Origin: Tindallia californiensis
GTDB taxonomy: Bacteria; Bacillota; Clostridia; Peptostreptococcales; Tindalliaceae
Direction of reading: 5' to 3'
NCBI RefSeq assembly: GCF_900107405.1
Contig: NZ_FNPV01000004.1
Location: 62,001-126,000, forward strand
Length of the DNA stretch: 64,000 nucleotides
Shown: positions 18,512 through 27,071 of the stretch, one piece after another
How positions within the stretch are numbered: the first letter of the stretch is position 1
How the letters are laid out: each line of letters opens with the position of its first letter
Translations under genes and position numbers: made by a program
The notes under the pieces: model-generated
Database searches by the model: none
What the model saw: the letters and a program-made list of their open reading frames with translations, nothing else
What the model was told of the DNA's origin: nothing

Positions 18512-19513
18512 ATGGAACTGCTAAGAAAACCACTTAGTGAATTGTTGCAACAAGAGCCTTATCTGGAATCTTTTTTTCACAGCCATGGACTTAGTGTAGA
18601 GGATAAGAAAGAAAATTTTTTGGCGGTAGTGAACCGGTTAAGACGTCGTGAGCTGGAAGATCTTGGTACAAGCAGAGAATTTCTTTTGGAGGGATTCGTG
18701 GCTTTTGCTGAACATGCCAGAAGCGTAAGAAATAAAAAAACCATACCAGTAGAGTCAATAAAGGTGCTGGGTGGTACCCATAAAGACGGATCACCTGAAA
18801 CCTTAGCATTAGAAATGCGGCCGGGTGATATGATTTGTCTGGTTGGAGAAACTGGTTCCGGGAAAAGTCGGTTACTGGCTGACATTGAATGGATGGCACA
18901 AAAGGACACTCCTACCAACAGAGAAGTTCTGATCAATGGGAATAAGCCAGATAGCAAATACCGCTTTGCTGTGGAACATAAAATGGTAGCTCAATTATCT
19001 CAAAATATGAATTTTGTGATGGATCTTTCTGTAAAAGAATATATTGCATTACATGCCGAAAGTAAAATGCTGGAAGATAGCCATGAGCTGGTTGATAAGA
19101 TATTGACCAAAGCCAACGAACTGTCGGGAGAACCTTTTGAAGAAGATACATGTTTAACGGCTTTGAGTGGTGGTCAATCCAGAGCTCTCATGGTGGCCGA
19201 TACAGCCCTTCTCAGCCAGGCTCCTGTTGTGTTGATTGACGAATTAGAGAATGCAGGAATTCATCGGAGAAAAGCACTGGAACTATTGACGGGAGAGTCT
19301 AAAATCGTTTTAATGGCTACTCACGATCCTATTTTAGCCCTTCATGGGCATAAAAGACTAGTGCTGAAAAACGGAGGTGTCGATCAGATGATTACCACCA
19401 GCAATGAAGAAAAAGCCTTATTAAAACAACTGGAATACATGGACAAGCAAATGATGGATTGTCGAAAAGCACTTCGCAGAGGTGAAAAATTAAAGGTAGA
19501 AAAGGCTTGCTAA
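18512..19513 (+). CDS. Stand-alone ABC-class ATPase with helical N-terminal domain
   Basis: A 333-residue soluble protein. Residues 1-70 are a helical domain (EPYLESFFHSHGL) that recalls DUF1858/ScdA N-terminal domains, but without their cysteines. The rest is an ABC ATPase: Walker A GETGSGKS (112-119), signature LSGGQSRALM, VVLIDELENAG as Walker B, and MATHDP as the switch. It has no membrane partner and no transporter-type Q-loop context, so it probably acts with the GTPase in cofactor handling rather than transport. ATG at 18512 follows AGGAAGGTGATAGG. Last gene of the operon. Confidence 0.7.
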   Translation: MELLRKPLSELLQQEPYLESFFHSHGLSVEDKKENFLAVVNRLRRRELEDLGTSREFLLEGFVAFAEHARSVRNKKTIPVESIKVLGGTHKDGSPETLALEMRPGDMICLVGETGSGKSRLLADIEWMAQKDTPTNREVLINGNKPDSKYRFAVEHKMVAQLSQNMNFVMDLSVKEYIALHAESKMLEDSHELVDKILTKANELSGEPFEEDTCLTALSGGQSRALMVADTALLSQAPVVLIDELENAGIHRRKALELLTGESKIVLMATHDPILALHGHKRLVLKNGGVDQMITTSNEEKALLKQLEYMDKQMMDCRKALRRGEKLKVEKAC

Positions 19514-19566
19514 TTAGAAAAGATCTATTAACAGAAACAAGTGAGTTGACAATTGATTAAGAGAAT

Positions 19567-19610
19567 GCTATTCTAATTAAGGGAATACTTAAACAGAATA
19601 GCGTTTTTTA
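19567..19610 (+). terminator. Terminator of the metal-importer operon
   Basis: GCTATTCT (19567-19574) pairs with AGAATAGC (19595-19602), with an inner TTAAG/CTTAA stem, followed by GTTTTTTA. Confidence 0.8.
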
Positions 19611-19695
19611 TTGGTGAAAAACAGATAGGTGGCTATCTACTGTCATTGATTCATTACTAAGACGCTTTGCGTTCTTTGACCGGGAGGGATGATAA

Positions 19696-19836
19696 ATGAG
19701 CGAAGCAAAATGCGAGCATCCAGAAAGACTAAAAGGAAAAAAACCAGGTGAGTGCAGTGAAAAGCAGAAAGAAATATGTCACGGCCATGAATCCAAGCAA
19801 GATCAACACAGCAGCGAAAGCGAACAGACAAAGTGA
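19696..19836 (+). CDS. Small Cys/His-rich protein
   Basis: A 46-residue hydrophilic protein preceded by GGGAGGGATG. It contains CEHPERLKGKKPGECS and ICHGHES, that is three Cys and several His, fit for binding one metal ion. I recall similar short clostridial proteins with a CEHPERLKGKPGEC core but know no function. It stands directly before an ArsR regulator and a metal-type exporter, separated by a hairpin terminator, so it would be made in greater amount than they are. Confidence 0.6.
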   Translation: MSEAKCEHPERLKGKKPGECSEKQKEICHGHESKQDQHSSESEQTK

Positions 19837-19845
19837 AAATCAGTC

Positions 19846-19877
19846 AAAACCGTCTGATCCCGGATCAGGCGGTTTTA
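19846..19877 (+). terminator. Internal terminator between small peptide and arsR-type gene
   Basis: AAAACCGTCTGATC pairs with GATCAGGCGGTTTT around a short loop; T run after the stem is only four long, so partial readthrough is expected. Confidence 0.65.
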
Positions 19878-19894
19878 GTATGGGAGGTGAGCCG

Positions 19895-20263
19895 ATGGAT
19901 AAGCTGGTAAATCGTCTGCGTGCACTGGCGGATGAGAATCGACTGAAAATCATTGTTTTATTGCTGGAAAAAGATTATTGCGTGGGGGCTCTTTCGAAAA
20001 ATCTGGGTATATCCAAAGCCGCTGTTTCTCAGCACATGAAAATCCTACGGGAAAATGGGATTGTAAAAGGAGAAAAGAGAGGCTATTTTACCCATTATGA
20101 AGTTCAAAAACATCAAATAAAAGGAATTTCTGAGGAGCTTGAGGAAATATCCCGGCGTGAGTTTAAGAAGGACAGGCTGGTTCATTCCTGCCAGAAAAAT
20201 GGAGACTGCCATGAAGCAAAAATTAAGGAAGAAGGAAAAGAAAATAAGGGTGAAAGCATATGA
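19895..20263 (+). CDS. ArsR-family transcriptional regulator
   Basis: A 122-residue winged-helix repressor: RLRALADENRLKIIVLLL, then the recognition helix region GISKAAVSQHMKILRENGIV. The C-terminal tail contains CQKNGDCHE, two cysteines and a histidine that could form a metal-sensing site, while the classical ELCVCD metal site of ArsR/SmtB is replaced by KDYCVGAL with one Cys. Start ATG at 19895 follows GGGAGGTG. Its stop overlaps the ATPase start (ATGA), so it most likely controls the exporter it precedes. Confidence 0.88.
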   Translation: MDKLVNRLRALADENRLKIIVLLLEKDYCVGALSKNLGISKAAVSQHMKILRENGIVKGEKRGYFTHYEVQKHQIKGISEELEEISRREFKKDRLVHSCQKNGDCHEAKIKEEGKENKGESI

Positions 20264-21213
20264 AGGCTATAAAGGTACAAGCATTATCTAAAAAATATGG
20301 CGAAAAAGAAGCTGTAAAAGGTATTGATTTTATGGTGGAAGATGGAGAAATCTTTGGATTTCTAGGTCCTAACGGCGCCGGTAAAACTAGTACCATTAAT
20401 ATGCTCATTGGTTTATTGAAATCAACCAGTGGGACCATAGAAATTCTTGGTAAGAATTTGGCAACACAAAAAGAAGCGATTCAGGCAGAAATCGGTGTGG
20501 TTCCGGATGAAAGCAATTTATACCCGGAAATGAGCGGACTTGAAAACTTAAGCTTTTGTGGCAGTCTTTACGGAATGAGAAAAGATGAACGGGAAAAGCG
20601 GGCCATAGAACTGCTGAAGATATTTCAGTTAGAAGATGTGAAACATAAAGCTTTTAAGGCTTACTCCAGAGGAATGAAACGAAAGCTGACCATTGCTGCG
20701 GCCATGATGCATCAGCCAAAAATATTGTTTCTCGATGAACCAACTTCAGGAATTGATGTGGCCAGTGCCCGGCAAATCCGTAAAATGATAGAAGAGTTGC
20801 ATCAAAAGGGGACCACTATTTTTTTGACAACCCATTATCTTGAAGAGGCGGAACGGCTTTGTCAACGAATTGCTTTTATTGTGGATGGAAACATTGTGAG
20901 AACCGGAAGCGTAGAAACCCTGAAAGCTTCTTTGCATGATCAGTCAGGACTCTTGTTAAAGCTGGATCAGAATATGGCAAACCTGAAACAATCCCTGCAG
21001 GAAGAGTTAAAATTGACAAAAGTAGAAGAAGTAAACCAAAGATCACTGAAGATCGTCTGGCCACCAGATCAGGAACTTACGCCACTGTTTACTTTTTTTC
21101 GGAAAAAAGAGGTTCATATCCTCGAAGCGAAAAGAATGGAACCAACCATGGAAGAAGTGTTTGTTGCCATCACTGGGATTGAGCATTCTGAAGAAGAAGG
21201 AGGGGAAGCATGA
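20260..21213 (+). CDS. ABC-2 exporter ATP-binding protein
   Basis: A 317-residue ATPase of the CcmA/DrrA type. GPNGAGKTS, YSRGMKRKL (signature variant), ILFLDEPTSGID and THYLEEAE are visible, followed by a C-terminal extension of about 90 residues common in this group. It overlaps both neighbours (ATGA at each end), so arsR-type gene, ATPase and permease form one coupled operon. Substrate unknown; regulator type suggests a metal- or thiol-linked stress. Confidence 0.93.
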   Translation: MKAIKVQALSKKYGEKEAVKGIDFMVEDGEIFGFLGPNGAGKTSTINMLIGLLKSTSGTIEILGKNLATQKEAIQAEIGVVPDESNLYPEMSGLENLSFCGSLYGMRKDEREKRAIELLKIFQLEDVKHKAFKAYSRGMKRKLTIAAAMMHQPKILFLDEPTSGIDVASARQIRKMIEELHQKGTTIFLTTHYLEEAERLCQRIAFIVDGNIVRTGSVETLKASLHDQSGLLLKLDQNMANLKQSLQEELKLTKVEEVNQRSLKIVWPPDQELTPLFTFFRKKEVHILEAKRMEPTMEEVFVAITGIEHSEEEGGEA

Positions 21214-21944
21214 ACAAAGGGATTGCGCTGCTAAGCATTTTGAATAAAGACATCAGGAATTACTACTTAAAACCGCCCAATATCAGTTGGGGGATGATTT
21301 TTCCTCTGGCTTGGACGTTAATGTTTGTATTGCGAAGCGAAACAGAAGTGGATCTTATCGAGATATTGCCTGGTGTCATGGCACTTTCCATTCTTTTTGG
21401 CACCACCTCCATGCTGGCGGTAACCATCACCTTCGAGAAAAAGCAAAAATCCTTTGAACGATTGATGTTAGCCCCAGTCAGCCTATATTCGCTGATGCTG
21501 GCTAAAACCGGAGGAGCCATTATTTTTGGGATACTGAACGCCATGGTGCCGCTGATTTTGGGAATTGCATTAACGGGTTTAAGGGCGATTAACTGGCCGG
21601 TTTTAATGGGGGCAATTTTACTGATTGCGGTAACCAGTACGTTTTTGGGGCTCATGATTGCAGTAGCAGCAAAAGAAGTGTTTGAAGCCCAAACCTTTTC
21701 CAATTTTTTTCGATTTCCCATGATTTTTTTATGCGGTCTTTTTATTCCTATTCAGGACTTACCGGTGTTGTTCCGGCCCATCGCTTATATGTTGCCACTC
21801 ACTTATGGTGTTGATTTGTTGAAACTGGCCATTCAAACAGAAAGTATGATGCCTGTTTTCTTGAATTTTTCTTTGCTATTGATCTTTTCTTTTGGACTCT
21901 TTCGCTACAGTATCCATAGGATGGAACAGAACTGGATGAACTGA
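21210..21944 (+). CDS. ABC-2 type exporter permease
   Basis: A 244-residue membrane protein with six helices in the ABC-2 arrangement; TFEKKQKSFERLMLAPVS and FFRFPMIFLCGLFIPIQDLP are typical. It partners the preceding ATPase. It closes the operon, with a hairpin just beyond. Confidence 0.9.
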   Translation: MNKGIALLSILNKDIRNYYLKPPNISWGMIFPLAWTLMFVLRSETEVDLIEILPGVMALSILFGTTSMLAVTITFEKKQKSFERLMLAPVSLYSLMLAKTGGAIIFGILNAMVPLILGIALTGLRAINWPVLMGAILLIAVTSTFLGLMIAVAAKEVFEAQTFSNFFRFPMIFLCGLFIPIQDLPVLFRPIAYMLPLTYGVDLLKLAIQTESMMPVFLNFSLLLIFSFGLFRYSIHRMEQNWMN

Positions 21945-21954
21945 TGGGACAAAA

Positions 21955-21979
21955 GAGGCAGCTTTCGCTGCCTCGAAGT
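21955..21979 (-). terminator. Terminator of the P-type ATPase operon
   Basis: GAGGCAGC (21955-21962) and GCTGCCTC (21967-21974) flank TTTC. The minus strand ends in TTTT, so it mainly serves the minus-strand operon. Confidence 0.65.
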
Positions 21980-21996
21980 TTAATGAAAAACAGATA

Positions 21997-22275
21997 CTAT
22001 TCGGCGCTGGAATCCGTTAATGGCTGAGGATCTTCCAGGGCCATTTCTTTTTCAGCAATTAGATCTTCAATAGTTTCTTTTTTCAACATCAGTTCTTCCA
22101 GTGTTAATTTGCTTAAGTCATTTTGATTTGATTGTGGAACATGAATTCCATAATTTGATAGCATTTCATCTACCTGTTCCTTGTTTTTCAGATAGACATA
22201 ATATCCGGCGGCGGCAATACCCACTCCAACGACAAAGCCTGTTACATGGTCTCTTGTAATTCCAAATTGATTCAT
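21997..22275 (-). CDS. Small single-pass membrane protein of the P-type ATPase cluster
   Basis: Ninety-two residues: a helix (VTGFVVGVGIAAAGYYVYL, about residues 12-30), then a charged, probably coiled-coil tail. No known family that I can name with confidence. It is the last gene of the minus-strand operon, so it is likely an accessory or assembly factor of the metal ATPase. Good ribosome site (AAAGGAG) upstream. Confidence 0.6.
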   Translation of the reverse strand: MNQFGITRDHVTGFVVGVGIAAAGYYVYLKNKEQVDEMLSNYGIHVPQSNQNDLSKLTLEELMLKKETIEDLIAEKEMALEDPQPLTDSSAE

Positions 22276-22298
22276 TTACATTCACTCCTTTAATTATT

Positions 22299-23129
22299 CT
22301 AGTGATCAAGTCGCAGATAAATGCGTCCTGATTGAGATTCTAAGCTTTCTAATAAATGATGATGTCGGGAAGCCATATGCGAAATACTTTCCAATAAGTC
22401 ATTTTCCTGCGATCTTGTCTGCATGCCAATACTTGCTGATAAAGCAGAAATTAATACGCTTAGCGGGTTAGCAGGTTTGGTTGGATCCCGACGGATCACG
22501 ACATCCAAATAGTTTTTGTCCTTGCCCTGCGAACCGGGATCAGCTCTTAGCAGGCAAGCATTTCCAGGATTTTCAACTAAGTGACGACCAAAGGTGACCA
22601 GCCAGGTGATGATGGAAGCTCTGATTGGATGGCCGGACATGAGTGACCCTAAAAGGTAGACCAGTGAAAAAACTTCCGGATGATATTCCTGATTTTCCTG
22701 CCATTCCTGCCAGGCATGATCTACGACAGCCAATGCTGTCAGACCGCCAGCTCCCTGAACCAGCAATTTATGAAAAGGGTTGGTTCGGAGGGCATTGGTC
22801 AGTGTTGCTATCAAGATAGATCCAGCAGCACTGTAAGCCATTACTCCGGGAGGATGGGAGGAATCGGGTCTTGATATTCGCACAAAGGATTGTTGATAAT
22901 CAAGAGAAAGTCGCACGCCTACCCGAACCACGATTTCTACATCACTTACCTCTGTCGGCTGATAATAAATCAATAAAGAACGGGTTCTGGGCTGAAAAAC
23001 AACGGATTCAATGCCTTCATGCTGCCGAACTGCTTCGGTAAAGGCAGGGGCATCCGTTGGCGGCCGAAATAAACGCAAACGAAGCCTCCCAGGCAATTCA
23101 TGTACAATGGAAATATCTACCGGAGTCAT
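22299..23129 (-). CDS. HMA_2-like domain membrane protein
   Basis: A 276-residue protein. Residues 1-70 carry HELPGRLRLRLF and later RTRSLLIYYQP, the same domain as the N terminus of the neighbouring P-type ATPase, lacking the CxxC of classical heavy-metal domains. Two or three hydrophobic segments follow, then a soluble tail. The start overlaps the ATPase stop (ATGA), so production is coupled. Likely a subunit or metal-handling partner of the ATPase; function inferred from context. Confidence 0.7.
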   Translation of the reverse strand: MTPVDISIVHELPGRLRLRLFRPPTDAPAFTEAVRQHEGIESVVFQPRTRSLLIYYQPTEVSDVEIVVRVGVRLSLDYQQSFVRISRPDSSHPPGVMAYSAAGSILIATLTNALRTNPFHKLLVQGAGGLTALAVVDHAWQEWQENQEYHPEVFSLVYLLGSLMSGHPIRASIITWLVTFGRHLVENPGNACLLRADPGSQGKDKNYLDVVIRRDPTKPANPLSVLISALSASIGMQTRSQENDLLESISHMASRHHHLLESLESQSGRIYLRLDH

Positions 23130-25351
23130 TCGAAAGTCCTCCTTTCAAAATCATGGATGAGCAAGCGACCGGAGTTCATAACCACTAAAATGGTGGAAGA
23201 GTTGTGAAGCACAGAGCCCCACACCACAGGAAGCCATCCCATTGCCGAGAGTACAATTCCCAGTGCATTGAGACCAACGGCCATCCGGAAGTTATTGCGG
23301 ACGGTTTCCATCGTTCGGCGGGACAGTTGGATTGCTGAGGGAATCAGCAAGGGATCATCATTGGTAATGGTAACATTGGAAGACTCAATGGCGACATCTG
23401 TCCGGGTATTACCAATAGCAATGCCTACATCGGCGTAAGCCAGGGCTGGAGCATCATTGATACCGTCACCAATCATAATAACTCTGGAACCACTACCTTG
23501 CATGGCAAGGAGGGTGCGCACCTTGTCCTCCGGCATAAGTTCAGCGCTGAAGTCATCCATATGCATGCGCTTGGCTACTTTTTCTGCTTGGAAAGCAATG
23601 TCACCGGTTAATAGGCGAATATCATCGATACCAAGATGTCTCAAACGATTAAGGGACTTTTTCATATTTTCTTTCAACGCATCGTGAACCCCAATAACAC
23701 CTGCCAGCACCCTGTTTTTGGCAACATAAATAATCATTTCCCCTTTTTGTTCCAGGGAATGGATGGCATTTTGCAATTCGCTGATATCAACACCGTTTTC
23801 TTTCAGGTATTTCCGGTTCCCAACAAGAACCTCATCTTCCTGAATGGTGGTTTGAACGCCACGACCGGTTACCACTTCGGTCATGCCGTGGGTTGGAATA
23901 GCGATTCCGTTAAGACGGGCATAGTCCAAAATAGCATGAGCCAGCGGATGGGAAGAGTCCTCTTCGGCAGCCGACGCCATTTGGATAATATCATTTTGTG
24001 TAAAATGAGCTGTAGGGTGAAGACTGACTACTCGAGGGCGTCCTTCGGTAACCGTACCTGTTTTGTCTAAAATCAGTGAATCGGCTTCTGCCAATGCCTC
24101 CACATAATTTCCGCCTTTAATTAATACGCCATTTCTTGCGGCGTTATGAATGCAAGCAGACAGTGCTGTAGCGGTAGAAAGACGAACGCCACAGGAAAAA
24201 TCAATAATCATCATACTGAGGGCTCGGTTAATGTTTCGTGTCAGGCCATAAATCAGAATAGCCAAGGCGAAATTCATAGGGATAAGATGGGCGGAAAAAC
24301 GGTCGGCAAAGGTTTGAATAGCGGCTTTGCGTCCGGCAGCGCTCTCAACCATATGAACAATCCGGGCCACAGTGGTGTCGTCGCCTACTTGTTCAGCACG
24401 GATCCTCAGATTACCTGACTTAACCAACGTACCGGCAAAAACTCGCTGACCAGGTCTTTTTTCAGCTGGGAAGAATTCACCGGTGATGGGTGACTCATCC
24501 ACAAACCCTTCTCCTTCAGAGATCTCTCCGTCTGCCGCAATCTTATCTCCTGATTGGACACTAATAATATCTCCTGGCAACAGCTGACTGCTTTTTTTCT
24601 TAACAAGGGCATTCTCGGGAGTTACAATAAATACCGTTTCATCTCCTGCCTGCAACATATCACCAATAGCTTTTCGGGTTTTTTCCATGGTATAAGCGGT
24701 CATAAACTCAGCAATATCAGCTAGTAGAATCGTGACTAAAGCGGAGAGAGATCTTCCTGTTAGCAATGCCGTTAAGATAGCACTAGCGGTTAAAGTATCC
24801 GCATTGGGACGTCGGGTAGTAGCCAATGAATGCCATCCACTTTTAAAAATGGGAATAGAAAGTCCTACACTGATCAAAGCCGGTGGCGTGAAAAGGCGGC
24901 GGTGCCAATGATGATAGCCGATAGAAGCAGCTTTCATTCCAGGAAGGCTTCTAAAGAGTCCGAAAGCAATCAGCGATACGCCAGAAATCAGTACGCGTTT
25001 TAGCAAATGAGCGGCTGGTTCTTCCTGCAACCGACGCTCGTTAACTGTTAAGGTATTGCTGGCTTCTCTTTCGGCTTGATAAGCCATCAGCGAAAAAGTA
25101 GCCATTTGGTCTTCTACAAAAGCATAAAGATTCTGACTGTCTAACAGCATGTGGTCATAGATGATCAGTAAACTGCCAGTAATTGGCTGATAATCAAGTT
25201 GCTGAATAGCTTTGTGATGCTGTAAGGCTGCTAACATTTCTGTTTCTACGGCTCTTAAAAAGGTAAAGGATCTGGAGCGAAGTCTCATCCTCCCAGGTAA
25301 TTGATGGATGATCTCCAATCGCATAAGTCGTGTATTTTTGCGTTTTATCAT
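23126..25351 (-). CDS. P1B-type metal-transporting ATPase
   Basis: A 741-residue pump. An N-terminal HMA_2-like domain (HQLPGRMRLRSRS), actuator TGEFFPAE, phosphorylation site DKTGTVTEG (Asp429), nucleotide-site segments SSHPLAHAIL and GDGINDAPALAYADVGIAIG are complete. The metal-coordinating helix reads SCGVRLSTA instead of CPC, as in the CtpC-like branch (SCAxxLST), so the usual Pro is Gly and the metal (Mn, Zn, Co, Ni) cannot be told. ATG at 25351 overlaps the previous gene stop. It is central to a five-gene operon of related small proteins. Confidence 0.92.
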   Translation of the reverse strand: MIKRKNTRLMRLEIIHQLPGRMRLRSRSFTFLRAVETEMLAALQHHKAIQQLDYQPITGSLLIIYDHMLLDSQNLYAFVEDQMATFSLMAYQAEREASNTLTVNERRLQEEPAAHLLKRVLISGVSLIAFGLFRSLPGMKAASIGYHHWHRRLFTPPALISVGLSIPIFKSGWHSLATTRRPNADTLTASAILTALLTGRSLSALVTILLADIAEFMTAYTMEKTRKAIGDMLQAGDETVFIVTPENALVKKKSSQLLPGDIISVQSGDKIAADGEISEGEGFVDESPITGEFFPAEKRPGQRVFAGTLVKSGNLRIRAEQVGDDTTVARIVHMVESAAGRKAAIQTFADRFSAHLIPMNFALAILIYGLTRNINRALSMMIIDFSCGVRLSTATALSACIHNAARNGVLIKGGNYVEALAEADSLILDKTGTVTEGRPRVVSLHPTAHFTQNDIIQMASAAEEDSSHPLAHAILDYARLNGIAIPTHGMTEVVTGRGVQTTIQEDEVLVGNRKYLKENGVDISELQNAIHSLEQKGEMIIYVAKNRVLAGVIGVHDALKENMKKSLNRLRHLGIDDIRLLTGDIAFQAEKVAKRMHMDDFSAELMPEDKVRTLLAMQGSGSRVIMIGDGINDAPALAYADVGIAIGNTRTDVAIESSNVTITNDDPLLIPSAIQLSRRTMETVRNNFRMAVGLNALGIVLSAMGWLPVVWGSVLHNSSTILVVMNSGRLLIHDFERRTFE

Positions 25352-25752
25352 GAAGGACCATCCTTTCTGGTGGGGGATTCCGGCCATAATTGATTCTGAA
25401 CCAAACGAATAAGATAAAGCCTGGTATCTTCCGGGCTTCTTTGTGCAGAAATACCTTTTATTTCCTGTCGATGCTGAATCAGTAGTTTGCTGATTCCTTT
25501 GAAGGTAGATAGAATCTCTTCTTCTGTAATGATAGATGGGTCATAATGAATGAGGGCATTACCGGTAACATACGAAAAAGAAACATCATGAATGCCATTA
25601 ATCTGTCGAAAGAAATCCAGATCTGCTTCAGCTGGCTTCCATTCAGCAGGAATTTTGGATGCCTTTGGAATATGAATTCGAAGTCTTCCCGGAATGGAAT
25701 GAACAACCCGAAAACGAAGTAGTATGTTAAAGAGAATAGAATCGATCAACAC
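25348..25752 (-). CDS. HMA_2-like domain protein
   Basis: A 134-residue protein with VVHSIPGRLRIHIPKASKI and TGNALIHYDPS, repeating the ATPase N-terminal domain, with no CxxC and no membrane helix beyond a short hydrophobic start. GTG at 25752 is preferred because AAAGGAG is eight bases upstream. Its stop overlaps the ATPase start. Probable accessory subunit. Confidence 0.65.
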   Translation of the reverse strand: MLIDSILFNILLRFRVVHSIPGRLRIHIPKASKIPAEWKPAEADLDFFRQINGIHDVSFSYVTGNALIHYDPSIITEEEILSTFKGISKLLIQHRQEIKGISAQRSPEDTRLYLIRLVQNQLWPESPTRKDGPS

Positions 25753-25780
25753 GGGTGCAACTCCTTTCAATTACAGATCA

Positions 25781-26335
25781 CTATCGATGAAGCCCCATCA
25801 TCCGATAGGACCAATAAAGAAGCGTAATGGGGGCTGGTGTGCCTAAACTTTTCGTTTTCCAGTATTCTTTAAGCGCAACCGCTAAAAATCCTCCGGCCAG
25901 CAAGGTATGGATATCCATGGCACCACTGGTTTTTTGCATTAAAGCATGGTTGGCTGCCTGGTGCATATAGTGAACTTCTTCGGAAATTTTAGCAGAAGCT
26001 TTTGAATCATCAAGGCTTCCATAGCCTAATAACTGATAAATCGCGGCTGTCAGTATTTCTTCTTTCATTTCTCCACTATCATAAGAAATAAGCAGTGATC
26101 CGGTTTTAGGATTTATGGAAACCTGGTGAATGCCTTTTACTTGTTGAAGTCTTTCAGCCAGGGCTTTTCCAGAAACTGGATGCATAAAGACCATGTGATG
26201 AAGTCGGATACGACCTGGAAGTGCATGAGATACCTGTAATTGTTTTTCTCCCATTCCTACTGTATAAGATCGGCTTTTGCGGCGGTTACCCTGAGTGAAG
26301 AGAGTGCTTAGCAAAATGCCTGCTATGATATGCAA
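25781..26335 (-). CDS. HMA_2-like domain protein with membrane anchor
   Basis: A 184-residue protein: hydrophobic N terminus (HIIAGILLSTLF), then HALPGRIRLHHMVF and KTGSLLISYDSGEM, and a second hydrophobic stretch (IHTLLAGGFLAVAL). TTG at 26335 follows GAAAGGAG; an ATG at 26365 has no ribosome site. First gene of the minus-strand operon. The fourth copy of the same domain in a row, counting the ATPase. Confidence 0.65.
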   Translation of the reverse strand: MHIIAGILLSTLFTQGNRRKSRSYTVGMGEKQLQVSHALPGRIRLHHMVFMHPVSGKALAERLQQVKGIHQVSINPKTGSLLISYDSGEMKEEILTAAIYQLLGYGSLDDSKASAKISEEVHYMHQAANHALMQKTSGAMDIHTLLAGGFLAVALKEYWKTKSLGTPAPITLLYWSYRMMGLHR

Positions 26336-26503
26336 AGATAACAACTCCTTTCGAAAATTTTTCATAAATAACGTTTTTCTAAGTATATCACAACACTAAG
26401 GCAATGAGAAGGATTTTCATATGCCTTAATGATGGCTGAACAGATTGAATTATCTAAGAGGAAAGGGTTTGAAAACTCAAATCATTACGCCTTGAAAAAT
26501 AGG

Positions 26504-26532
26504 TTGACTAAAAAATAAATAGAATGTAAAAT
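26504..26532 (+). promoter_or_regulatory. Promoter of the marR-MATE operon
   Basis: TTGACT (26504-26509), 17 bases, TAAAAT (26527-26532). Confidence 0.75.
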
Positions 26533-26553
26533 AGTTTTAAGATAAAACTATTT
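26529..26553. promoter_or_regulatory. MarR operator overlapping the -10
   Basis: AAATAGTTTTA and TAAAACTATTT form a perfect 11-base inverted repeat with a three-base centre, covering the -10 and start site. Autorepression by the MarR protein encoded next is the obvious reading. Confidence 0.75.
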
Positions 26554-26567
26554 AGAGGGGGAGAATA

Positions 26568-27059
26568 ATGGACGGTGGCAGCAAGGGTACAAATCAATTT
26601 AAGACAGAAGCGGAAAAAATAATGGAATTGTTAAACCTACTAACCTTATTTACCAGAAAAACCTTATTAGAATGGCTACCGGCAGTGACGGATGCTTTTG
26701 GTGTTAGTGAAGAACGGTTCATGGTGTTATATGAATTGGAACTGCAACCCAATATCAGTTTGAAAGACCTGGCAAGAAACGTGATGGTATCCTCTTCCAG
26801 CTTATCCATTATGATCAACTCGCTGGTGGAGCAGGAATTGGTGGAGCGAGTAACAGACCCGAAAGACAGGCGGAAGGTTCTGCTGAAATTGAGTCGACGT
26901 GGAGAAGAAGTACTCAACAAAGCCAACGACCATTTAATCCAGTCTTTTCAGTCATATTTAAGTGGATTATCCCCGCAAAGCAGGGAGAAACTGGAAAAAA
27001 CCGGTGATGCCATGGTGTCAATTATAAAACAGGTTATGAAAGAGTCTATGAAAGGGTAA
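26568..27059 (+). CDS. MarR-family transcriptional regulator
   Basis: A 163-residue winged-helix protein: FMVLYELELQPNISLKDLA, MVSSSSLSIMINSLVEQELV and the wing VTDPKDRRKVLLKLSRRG are typical of MarR. It is followed 12 bases later by a MATE exporter, and its promoter contains a perfect inverted repeat. Likely senses a toxic compound and derepresses the pump. Confidence 0.92.
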   Translation: MDGGSKGTNQFKTEAEKIMELLNLLTLFTRKTLLEWLPAVTDAFGVSEERFMVLYELELQPNISLKDLARNVMVSSSSLSIMINSLVEQELVERVTDPKDRRKVLLKLSRRGEEVLNKANDHLIQSFQSYLSGLSPQSREKLEKTGDAMVSIIKQVMKESMKG

Positions 27060-27071
27060 GGTGTAAAAGAG

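Noticed and set aside
19546-19574. TTGACA-N17-TATTCT promoter before the small Cys/His protein
   Set aside because: The -10 lies within the 5' arm of the terminator of the preceding operon, so I list only the terminator; a promoter here remains possible but unproved.
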